NCBI GenBank assembly: GCA_029939615.1
Contig: JAOZSP010000077.1
Location: 1,152-7,188 of the forward strand
DNA: 6,037 nt
DNA from: Candidatus Izemoplasma sp.
GTDB taxonomy: Bacteria; Bacillota_I; Bacilli_A; Izemoplasmatales; Izemoplasmataceae
Direction of reading: 5' to 3'
The stretch's first letter is position 1. Each line of letters starts with the position of its first letter. Shown here piece by piece: positions 1 to 5,815 of the stretch. The notes under the pieces are model-generated. The model was not told the DNA's origin. It saw only the letters and a program-made list of their open reading frames with translations, and searched no databases. Both the position numbers and the translations under genes were made by a program.

Positions 1-117
1 AAAGCAGAAACCACTAAAAAAGGTGCTTTTTCATTAGATGTTAAAATGATTGATTTACCAATCATTGACAAAGCAAAGAAAACAATAGAAAAAGCAAGAA
101 AATATAATTTACTGTAG
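1..117 (+). CDS. citE: Citrate lyase beta subunit (citryl-CoA lyase), C-terminal end only
   Basis: Frame 1 is open from the first base and ends at TAG 115-117, giving 38 residues that contain GAFSLDVKMIDLPIIDKA. This matches the C-terminal end of CitE, where a GAFSL-x-GKM-x-D-x-P-x-I-x-RA pattern is typical. CitE cleaves citryl-thioester on the acyl carrier subunit into acetyl-ACP and oxaloacetate. Only the C-terminal helix region is visible, so the active site cannot be checked. The call rests on this short match together with citF directly downstream. The stop codon overlaps the Shine-Dalgarno sequence of citF, so the two genes are probably co-transcribed and translationally coupled. citD would be expected just upstream of the window. 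Confidence 0.85.
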   Translation, partial: KAETTKKGAFSLDVKMIDLPIIDKAKKTIEKARKYNLL

Positions 118-121
118 GTGA
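116..121 (+). promoter_or_regulatory. citF ribosome binding site overlapping the citE stop codon
   Basis: AGGTGA sits 5 bases before ATG 127 and shares its first two bases with the citE stop TAG. A GTG at 118 is in frame but lies inside this site and has no Shine-Dalgarno sequence at proper spacing. ATG 127 is therefore the preferred citF start. Confidence 0.75.
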
Positions 122-126
122 TTATT

Positions 127-1560
127 ATGAATCAAACTGACAAAAAAACTAAAAAAATCATCAAGAATTTTGATGAGTTTTTTAAGTTAGTAAATATTCA
201 TGAAAACAAGAATATTTCATTTCACCATCACTTACGTAATGGTGATTATGTAATAAATAGGGTTCTTGACTATTACTTCGATAAGAATGTTACAAATATC
301 AATTTATTTCCAAGTTCTATTTTTCCAAAGTATACCAAGATTTTATCACTAATAAAGAATAAGCAAATTAATGATATCACAACAAATTATTGTAATGGTC
401 CTGTTGCTGAATACATAAGTAATTATGGGTTACCTGGTAATTTAATAATGCAAACTCACGGTGGGAGAGCACGTGCTATATTAGAAGGTAAAAGCAAAAT
501 TGATATTGCTTATGTTGCTGTACCATATGCTAATTTACAGGGTAATGCAATTGGTTATAGAGGAAAGAATAAATGTGGTAGTTTAGGATATATAATCCCA
601 GACACATTAAAAGCTAAAATAGTTGTGCTAGTTACAGATACTTTAGTTGATGAAATAATTGAAAATCCTGAAATTAAAAGTGAGAACGTTGATTATATAA
701 TCCAAGTAGATGCTATTGGAGATAACTTAGGAATTGTTAGTGGAACAACAAGTATTACAACTAATCCTATCGGTGTAAAAATCGCTAAAAATACATCTTC
801 TTTGTTAAATGAATTAGGATTAATTAAAAACGGATTTAGTTTTCAAAGTGGAGCTGGAGGAATATCTTTACGAGTTACAAAAGATGTAAAAGATATTATG
901 ATTAATAAAAACATCAAAGCTAGTTTTTTCAGTGGTGGAATTACTAAATATCACGTTGAAATGTTAGAAGAAGGACTAGTAGATAGATTATACGATGTTC
1001 AATGTTTTGATTTAGAAGCCGTGGAATCGTTAAACAGAAATAAAAAACATTTTGCTATAAGTGCTTCACAATATGCCAACCCAAATAACAAAAATCAGAT
1101 AATAAAAGACCTAGATGTTGTTATATTAGGTGCTACAGAAATTGATTATGATTTTAATGTCAATGTAACAACTGATTCTCATCAAACAATTATTGGTGGT
1201 AGTGGAGGACATAGTGATACAGCAACAGAATCGAAAGTATGCGTTATTGTTTCACCTTTAATAAAGGGAAGAATTCCCATTATTAAAAACCGAGTTACAA
1301 CAATCACAACATTAGGTAAGAATATTGATTGTTTTGTTACTGAAAGAGGTATTGCTATTAATCCAAATAGAACTGATTTATTAGAAAAACTAAAGAATAC
1401 TAAATTACCTATTATTGAGATTGAAGATCTTGCAAAAATCGCATATAAATATACAGGGATACCAAGAGATATAAAAGATGAAGAAAAGGTAATTGGTATT
1501 ATTGAAGATAGAACATTTGAAGTGATAGATAAATTATATCAAAAGAAGAAGACAACTTAG
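127..1560 (+). CDS. citF: Citrate lyase alpha subunit (citrate:acetyl-ACP transferase)
   Basis: CitF exchanges the acetyl group on the CitD prosthetic arm for citrate, giving citryl-ACP for CitE; it acts in the cytoplasmic citrate lyase complex. The 477-residue product aligns by eye with E. coli CitF (about 510 residues) over nearly its whole length. Landmarks are SFHHHLRNGD (31-40), QTHGGRA (109-115), GNAIGYRGKNKCGSLGY (139-155), FSGGIT (268-273), ATEIDYDFNVNV (336-347), GGSGGHSDTA (357-366) and RGIAINPNR (407-415). By analogy with class I CoA transferases, Glu338 in the ATEID segment is a candidate catalytic glutamate; that is inference. Most of the length difference is a shorter N-terminal extension before the first conserved block, not loss of a core segment. 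ATG 127 is chosen over the in-frame GTG 118 because of Shine-Dalgarno spacing. A terminator begins inside the last codons. The protein contains no tryptophan. Confidence 0.96.
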   Translation: MNQTDKKTKKIIKNFDEFFKLVNIHENKNISFHHHLRNGDYVINRVLDYYFDKNVTNINLFPSSIFPKYTKILSLIKNKQINDITTNYCNGPVAEYISNYGLPGNLIMQTHGGRARAILEGKSKIDIAYVAVPYANLQGNAIGYRGKNKCGSLGYIIPDTLKAKIVVLVTDTLVDEIIENPEIKSENVDYIIQVDAIGDNLGIVSGTTSITTNPIGVKIAKNTSSLLNELGLIKNGFSFQSGAGGISLRVTKDVKDIMINKNIKASFFSGGITKYHVEMLEEGLVDRLYDVQCFDLEAVESLNRNKKHFAISASQYANPNNKNQIIKDLDVVILGATEIDYDFNVNVTTDSHQTIIGGSGGHSDTATESKVCVIVSPLIKGRIPIIKNRVTTITTLGKNIDCFVTERGIAINPNRTDLLEKLKNTKLPIIEIEDLAKIAYKYTGIPRDIKDEEKVIGIIEDRTFEVIDKLYQKKKTT

Positions 1561-1583
1561 TTAAAAAGTTGTCTTTTGTTTTT
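1549..1583 (+). terminator. Intrinsic terminator at the end of citF
   Basis: AAGACAACTT (1549-1558) pairs perfectly over 10 bp with AAGTTGTCTT (1566-1575) around a 7-base loop, followed by a T-rich run TTGTTTTTATT. The left arm is still coding and contains the last citF codons; the stop codon straddles the stem end and loop. The 3' T run also supplies the likely -35 region of the citC promoter. Transcription of citE-citF would stop, wholly or partly, before citC. Confidence 0.85.
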
Positions 1584-1603
1584 ATTACTAAAAGTAGTAT
1601 AAT
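1576..1603 (+). promoter_or_regulatory. Predicted sigma-A-type promoter for citC-citXG
   Basis: A perfect TATAAT lies at 1598-1603. A weak -35 match, TTGTTT (1576-1581), lies 16 bases upstream inside the T run of the preceding terminator. The start point would be near 1610, leaving a leader of about 32 bases before the citC ATG. The -35 match is poor, so the call rests mainly on the -10 box and on the terminator just before it. No operator repeat was recognised. Confidence 0.6.
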
Positions 1604-1625
1604 TATATTGGAGTTAAATCTTATT

Positions 1626-1633
1626 AAAGGGAG
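1626..1633 (+). promoter_or_regulatory. citC ribosome binding site
   Basis: AAAGGGAG ends 8 bases before ATG 1642. An in-frame GTG at 1633 overlaps this site, so ATG 1642 is preferred as the start of citC. Confidence 0.7.
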
Positions 1634-1641
1634 TGAAATAT

Positions 1642-2661
1642 ATGTTCAAAATTAAAGAAGTTATCTTAGAAGAAGAAAAACTGCTTTTGATTGGCTTTTT
1701 ACACCAATATGGATTAGATTATGAATACGATATAAACTATTCGATATTAATTTATGATGAAGAGAAACTAATTGCAACTGCATCACTTGCAAACAATGTG
1801 ATGAAGTGTTTTTTAGTTGCTAATGAATATAAATCAAAAAATATAACAAGTTTACTGTTTGAACATTTAGTAAATGAATTGCATCAACAAGAAATTAATC
1901 ATTATTTCGTTTTTACTACTCCTGATAATGAAAAAGTATTCACAAGTTTAAATATGAAAAAGATAGTTATAACAATGAATACTGTCCTTCTTGAAGGTGG
2001 TGCCCATATTGATGATGTTTTAGCAGATTTAAAAAATGAGTATAAGATTAGTAATGAAAAAAAGGCAGCGGTTATCATAAATGCAAATCCAATGACCTTG
2101 GGACATTTATACTTAATTGAAACAGCGGCTAAAGAGAATAAGGAAGTACTTGTTTTTGTAGTTAGTGAAGATCTATCAAGTTTTCCATTTATAGATCGTT
2201 TTGAAATTATTAAAGAAGCTACAAGACATCTAGATAACATTACAGTTTTACCTACATTAAGTTACCTTGTATCAAAACTAACATTTCCAAAATACTTTTT
2301 ACGTGAAGATCAGCTAATTAACGACGAACAAACACTTGTTGATGTTCTTGTTTACAAAGAGTATTATACAAAGATATTTAATATTAAGAAAAGGTACTTA
2401 GGAGAAGAACCTTTTAGTTTTAATACAAATAAATATAACCAGGTATTAAAAAGTTATTTAGGAAATCATATAGTCATTGTTCCTAGAAAAGAAGTAATGA
2501 AAAACGCAATAAGCGCATCTTTAGTTCGAAAATTAATCAAAACAAATAAATTGGATAAAATTAAAGAATATGTACCAGAAGCTACATGTAAATATCTACA
2601 AAGTGGAAAAGGTAAAAAAGTCATTTCTATAATTCAATCAAAGAAACTAGGAAGGCACTAA
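1642..2661 (+). CDS. citC: [Citrate (pro-3S)-lyase] ligase
   Basis: CitC uses ATP and acetate to acetylate the thiol of the CitD prosthetic group, switching citrate lyase from the inactive HS-form to the active acetyl form in the cytoplasm. The 339-residue product has the usual family length. Residues 1 to about 115 form a GNAT-like acetyltransferase fold region. A nucleotidyltransferase domain follows, with the HxGH-like signature NANPMTLGH (147-155), where Thr-x-Gly-His replaces His-x-Gly-His as is common in CitC, and ISASLVR (290-296), matching the C-terminal ISxxxVR motif. ATG 1642 is chosen over GTG 1633 because AAAGGGAG is correctly spaced to it. The stop codon overlaps the next start by one base (TAATG), indicating translational coupling to citXG. 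The gene follows citF and has its own predicted promoter. No tryptophan is present. Confidence 0.95.
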   Translation: MFKIKEVILEEEKLLLIGFLHQYGLDYEYDINYSILIYDEEKLIATASLANNVMKCFLVANEYKSKNITSLLFEHLVNELHQQEINHYFVFTTPDNEKVFTSLNMKKIVITMNTVLLEGGAHIDDVLADLKNEYKISNEKKAAVIINANPMTLGHLYLIETAAKENKEVLVFVVSEDLSSFPFIDRFEIIKEATRHLDNITVLPTLSYLVSKLTFPKYFLREDQLINDEQTLVDVLVYKEYYTKIFNIKKRYLGEEPFSFNTNKYNQVLKSYLGNHIVIVPRKEVMKNAISASLVRKLIKTNKLDKIKEYVPEATCKYLQSGKGKKVISIIQSKKLGRH

Positions 2662-3947
2662 TGAATAATATTTTAAAGGCAAGAGAAATAAGAGCAAAAC
2701 ATATTGAGCAATTAATGAAAGACAACTTCAATAAAACAGTAGTAGTTTTGAAATCCAATGTTGTTGGAGCAAACAAAAATCCTCGACAAATGAAATTTGT
2801 GTGTAAATTTTTCAATGATATTGTACTTAATATTTTTAAGGATAAAATTATTAAATACGGACAAGTTCTAAGTGAAGATGGAGATTATTGCTATTATGTT
2901 ATAAATGAATTAGGTTCTTTAGTAAAAGTGCGTACAATTGAAATTGAAGAGTACTATCAATTAGGACGACTAATTGATATTGATGTTTATAATGAAAAAT
3001 CAATATCAAGACAAGATTTATCTTGTGAGATGAGACGTTGTTTGATTTGTGATAATTATGCTCATATTTGCTCTAGGAATAAAGTTCATACTGAAGATGA
3101 AATTTTTAGTAAGGTTAAAGCAATTACAGAGGACTTCTTAGAAACTCATATTATCAATATAGTTATAAAAGCTATTTTTACTGAATTAGAATTATATCCA
3201 AGTTTTGGTCTTGTATCACACCGTGATACTGGGTCTCATACTGATATGAATTACGAGACTTTTATTAAAAGTACTTTTGCTATTAAGAAATATATCTTAA
3301 AATATGTAATTGCAGGATTCGAAGAGGATATAAACCCGTTAGATCTTCAAAAAATAGGTATACAAGCAGAACAAAGTATGTTTAAAGCAACAAATGGAAT
3401 TAACACTCATAAAGGGTTGATTTATTTATTAGGGATTTTCCTTCCAGCTTTAACAAAAACGATAATAAATAATGAAAACGCTGAATATTTAAATAAGGTA
3501 ATTCAATATATTAGTGAAACTATCGTTGGTGATTATTATGAGAATATCAATAACAAGGAAAACCTTTCTAATAGTGATAAAGTATATTTGAAATATGGTA
3601 TTAAAGGAATAAGAGGAGAATCGTTACAAGGGCTAAAAGAAATGTTTGATGCACCTGATTTTGATAATTTAGACGAAGGTATTTCCCATCACGATTGCTT
3701 AATATACTTAATGAGTAAATTAGATGATACAACAATTATCCATAAAAATGATCTTGAGACACTTAATAATGTAAAATCAGATATGAAAGAATTAATAAAT
3801 TGCGGAGGATATGCAAAAAACATCAAGAAAGTAAAAAAACTATCTGATGAATATAAAGAAAAACATATTTCACCTGGTGGTAGTGCAGATATGCTTGTTA
3901 TTAAGATTATTTATGAAAAATTAAAATATTTAATAAATGATAAATAA
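2661..3947 (+). CDS. citXG: Bifunctional CitX-CitG: citrate lyase holo-ACP synthase and triphosphoribosyl-dephospho-CoA synthase
   Basis: The 428-residue product is a fusion. Residues 1 to about 155 are CitX, which transfers phosphoribosyl-dephospho-CoA to a serine of CitD; motifs are LGRLIDIDV (101-109), ISRQDL (115-120) and a Cys-rich RRCLICDNYAHICSRNKVH (125-143). Residues about 156 to 428 are CitG, which makes the prosthetic-group precursor from ATP and dephospho-CoA. CitG motifs are SHRDTGSHTDMNYETF (186-201), INTHKG (247-252), KYGIKGIRGE (311-320) and ISPGGSAD (403-410). Fused CitXG proteins are known in several bacteria. Both halves look intact, with no frameshift at the junction. The start overlaps the citC stop by one base, and AGGAAGG (2649-2655) provides the ribosome binding site. 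No further citrate lyase gene follows; a terminator and a convergent gene do. No tryptophan is present. Confidence 0.94.
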   Translation: MNNILKAREIRAKHIEQLMKDNFNKTVVVLKSNVVGANKNPRQMKFVCKFFNDIVLNIFKDKIIKYGQVLSEDGDYCYYVINELGSLVKVRTIEIEEYYQLGRLIDIDVYNEKSISRQDLSCEMRRCLICDNYAHICSRNKVHTEDEIFSKVKAITEDFLETHIINIVIKAIFTELELYPSFGLVSHRDTGSHTDMNYETFIKSTFAIKKYILKYVIAGFEEDINPLDLQKIGIQAEQSMFKATNGINTHKGLIYLLGIFLPALTKTIINNENAEYLNKVIQYISETIVGDYYENINNKENLSNSDKVYLKYGIKGIRGESLQGLKEMFDAPDFDNLDEGISHHDCLIYLMSKLDDTTIIHKNDLETLNNVKSDMKELINCGGYAKNIKKVKKLSDEYKEKHISPGGSADMLVIKIIYEKLKYLINDK

Positions 3948-3975
3948 AAGAACTTTTCAATTTCAAAAGTTCTTT
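3947..3975. terminator. Bidirectional terminator between the convergent citXG and radical SAM genes
   Basis: AAAGAACTTTT (3947-3957) pairs perfectly over 11 bp with AAAAGTTCTTT (3965-3975) around the loop CAATTTC. The stem touches both stop codons: citXG TAA at 3945-3947 and the minus-strand TAA at 3974-3976. The arms themselves end in T on both strands and are followed by A/T-rich but interrupted T tracts, so it should work in both directions, perhaps imperfectly. Confidence 0.75.
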
Positions 3976-4906
3976 ATAATTTAAATTTTATTCCTTGATA
4001 ACTATTTCTTTTACGCAATTCCTTATCTATTTCATTCATAACAATGAATTTCTTTAGACTCCACAAAGGCTCAATAAGAAGTTCCTTAGGACTATCGCCG
4101 GTTAAACGGTGGATAATTATTTTTGGATCTAAGATTTCTAGTTGATCACAGACAATATCCTTATATTCATTTAATGTTAAAATTTTAAATGGATTGTCTA
4201 GATAAAGTTTTCCTAAAACTGTTTTTTTCATTATGTGAAGTAAATGAATTTTTATACCTTGAATATCTTGGTGATTTAAAAATTGGACTGTTTCTAACAT
4301 ATCCTTTTTTGATTCAATATGAAAACCATTTATGATATGAACGACAACATTGATATTTCTTTTACGTAGTTCCTGTACCGCAGTAACGAAACACTCTAAA
4401 GTGTGAGCTCGATTAATAAATTTACTTGTTTTCTCCTGGATTGATTGAAGGCCTAATTCGATTGTTAGATAAGTTTTATTGTTTATTTCATCAAGTAAAT
4501 TATATGTTTCTTCACTAAAAGCATCACATCTAGTAGCGATACTTAAACCAACTATATTTTCATCTAGACTTAAAGCTTCATAATATAGTTTTCGTAGTTT
4601 TGATATTTCTGCATAAGTATTTGTATTCGCTTGAAAATAAGCGATATAGAGAGCATCATTCCATTTCAAACTCATCATTTCTTTAACATTATCAAATTGT
4701 GTTTGTAAGGAATTTAGCTTATTACCAGCATAGTCTCCACTACCACTTTCACTACAGTAAATACAACCGCCTAGTCCACTCTTGCCGTCTTTATTTGGGC
4801 AAGTGAAATTACCGTTTAAAGATACTTTAAAAACCTTTTTACCAAACAATTGTCTATAAAAAGCATTTAATGTATTATAGGGTTTCTCTTTTGTCATCAA
4901 ATTCAT
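3974..4906 (-). CDS. TIGR01212-family radical SAM protein, YtqA/YhcC type (proposed MnmL)
   Basis: The 310-residue product matches the YtqA (B. subtilis)/YhcC (E. coli) radical SAM family in length and motifs: TLNAFYRQLFGKKVFKVSL near the start, Cys36, Cys48 and Cys51 (C-x11-C-x2-C) as the [4Fe-4S] ligands within TCPNKDGKSGLGGCIYC, ELGLQS (150-155), INRAHT (164-169) and the C-terminal RLTGDSPKELLIEPLWSLKK (267-286). In B. subtilis, YtqA has been proposed as MnmL, acting in the route from cmnm5(s2)U to mnm5(s2)U at the tRNA wobble base together with the methyltransferase MnmM (YtqB). That role here is inference, and no mnmM lies in the window. Two positions differ from the usual family pattern: RCD (126-128) where RPD is common, and GFHIES (194-199) where GLPGE is common. 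ATG 4906 is preceded by GAGGTG at good spacing. A second in-frame Met at residue 4 is less well placed. Confidence 0.92.
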   Translation of the reverse strand: MNLMTKEKPYNTLNAFYRQLFGKKVFKVSLNGNFTCPNKDGKSGLGGCIYCSESGSGDYAGNKLNSLQTQFDNVKEMMSLKWNDALYIAYFQANTNTYAEISKLRKLYYEALSLDENIVGLSIATRCDAFSEETYNLLDEINNKTYLTIELGLQSIQEKTSKFINRAHTLECFVTAVQELRKRNINVVVHIINGFHIESKKDMLETVQFLNHQDIQGIKIHLLHIMKKTVLGKLYLDNPFKILTLNEYKDIVCDQLEILDPKIIIHRLTGDSPKELLIEPLWSLKKFIVMNEIDKELRKRNSYQGIKFKL

Positions 4907-4911
4907 AATTA

Positions 4912-4932
4912 CACCTCACAAACATTTTACCA
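4912..4932 (-). promoter_or_regulatory. Extended -10 promoter and ribosome binding site of the radical SAM gene
   Basis: Read on the minus strand, TGG-TAAAAT (4932 down to 4924) is an extended -10 element. No good -35 box lies at normal spacing. GAGGTG (4917 down to 4912) precedes ATG 4906 by 5 bases. A start point 6-7 bases after the -10 box would fall at the first bases of the Shine-Dalgarno site, giving a leader of roughly 11 bases. Confidence 0.55.
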
Positions 4933-4949
4933 CATTTTTGAATTTTTTG

Positions 4950-4970
4950 TGTTATAATGACTAAAGGTGG
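4950..4970 (+). promoter_or_regulatory. Extended -10 promoter and ribosome binding site of the DUF1189-like gene
   Basis: TGT-TATAAT (4950-4958) is a consensus extended -10 element; no convincing -35 is seen. AAAGGTGG (4963-4970) lies 5 bases before ATG 4976. The predicted start point near 4964-4965 falls in the Shine-Dalgarno site, so the leader would be only about 11 bases. The in-frame GTG at 4967 sits inside the ribosome binding site and is rejected as a start. Confidence 0.65.
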
Positions 4971-4975
4971 TTAAG

Positions 4976-5794
4976 ATGTATAATAGATTTAAAGATAGTA
5001 TAGTGTCTCCTAAAAAAATTGTTGGGTTTAGAAATGATTCACTTGTAAAAGTGTTTATTTATATATTATTCTTTTCGATGTTACTTGGGACAAGAACTAT
5101 TATCGAAGTAGTTACATTTAAAGGAATAACACCTACTTATCGTGAAACCTTAATTCATGATTTTCATGTAGTTGATGAATCATGTATAATAGATAACGCA
5201 AATGTTGAATGTGATGTTCAAGAAAACACCTTAGTTTATGAAGATTTAATGTTATCATATTATATTGATTCTCGTAATGAGATGGAGATTAATAGCTATG
5301 GTGAAAACTATAGTTTAGTATTTCATAAAGACAGTATTCATTTTGTTTTGAATAACACTGCAATCTATGAAATGAAAATAAGTGAGTTACCTTCAAAATT
5401 TCATAACATAGATTTTGAATTACAAACAACTGATCCAAATGTTTTTTATAATGATTTATTTGATGCGATTGATTTATTATTCATGTCAACAAGAAATATA
5501 TGGGCACCTATGATAATAATAATTGATATCTTTAGTAGTTTACTAATGTTTCTAGTGTTTATACTAATTAGTGCATGGATGCTTAAACTGCGATTTAAAC
5601 CAGTAAGATTCAAAGAGGTGTTCATTATGACTTCTTACTCTTCAACGGCTTTATATATCATATTAATACTGAACAGTTTATATAATATGAGTTTCTTCAT
5701 TATTATAATACTGGTAATAGCAGCATTTAGACAAAACAATCAGTTAAGTACGGAAATATATCGGAGATTAAACAAAAACCTTGATAAGAAATAA
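4976..5794 (+). CDS. Four-segment membrane protein resembling DUF1189
   Basis: The 272-residue protein has a basic N-terminus (KDSIVSPKKIVGFRN) and a first membrane segment at about 24-47. A polar region at about 48-177 is predicted outside the cell. Further membrane segments lie at about 178-204, 215-234 and 236-251, and the tail is basic. Charges (LKLRFKPVRFK after segment 2, RRLNKNLDKK at the end) fit N-in and C-in under the positive-inside rule. The layout, one N-terminal helix, an external domain and three C-terminal helices, resembles DUF1189 proteins of Firmicutes, whose function I do not know. The external part carries two cysteines, Cys70 and Cys79, which could form a disulfide. No enzyme motif is seen. 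ATG 4976 is preferred over GTG 4967 on Shine-Dalgarno spacing. The gene is divergent from the radical SAM gene, and no terminator separates it from the T-box leader downstream. The family assignment is tentative; the membrane character is firm. Confidence 0.75.
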   Translation: MYNRFKDSIVSPKKIVGFRNDSLVKVFIYILFFSMLLGTRTIIEVVTFKGITPTYRETLIHDFHVVDESCIIDNANVECDVQENTLVYEDLMLSYYIDSRNEMEINSYGENYSLVFHKDSIHFVLNNTAIYEMKISELPSKFHNIDFELQTTDPNVFYNDLFDAIDLLFMSTRNIWAPMIIIIDIFSSLLMFLVFILISAWMLKLRFKPVRFKEVFIMTSYSSTALYIILILNSLYNMSFFIIIILVIAAFRQNNQLSTEIYRRLNKNLDKK

Positions 5795-5809
5795 TGTCTA
5801 TGTTATTAT
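5781..5809 (+). promoter_or_regulatory. Promoter of the T-box leader, inside the end of the DUF1189-like gene
   Basis: TTGATA (5781-5786, five of six matches to TTGACA) is followed after exactly 17 bases by TATTAT (5804-5809), with an extended TGT at 5801-5803. The -35 box lies within the last codons of the upstream gene. Transcription should start near 5816, just before the base of T-box Stem I. A second A/T-rich box, TATAAA at 5815-5820, lacks a -35 at normal spacing. Confidence 0.75.
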
Positions 5810-5815
5810 ATTTTT

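Noticed and set aside
1902..2240. Minus-strand open frame of 112 codons inside citC
   Set aside because: It lies wholly opposite the well-supported citC gene, has no recognisable family motif, and its Ser/Lys/Phe-rich composition is what antisense of AT-rich coding sequence gives.
2627..2815. Minus-strand open frame of 62 codons over the citC/citXG junction
   Set aside because: It spans the end of one real gene and the start of another on the opposite strand and has no motif support. Its hydrophobic look is a by-product of Lys/Asn-rich sense codons.
1..5794. Possible mycoplasma genetic code (TGA read as Trp), suggested by the absence of TGA stops
   Set aside because: All genes reach their family's normal length without in-frame TGA, and every Trp seen is TGG. 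Six stop codons are too few to infer reassignment.
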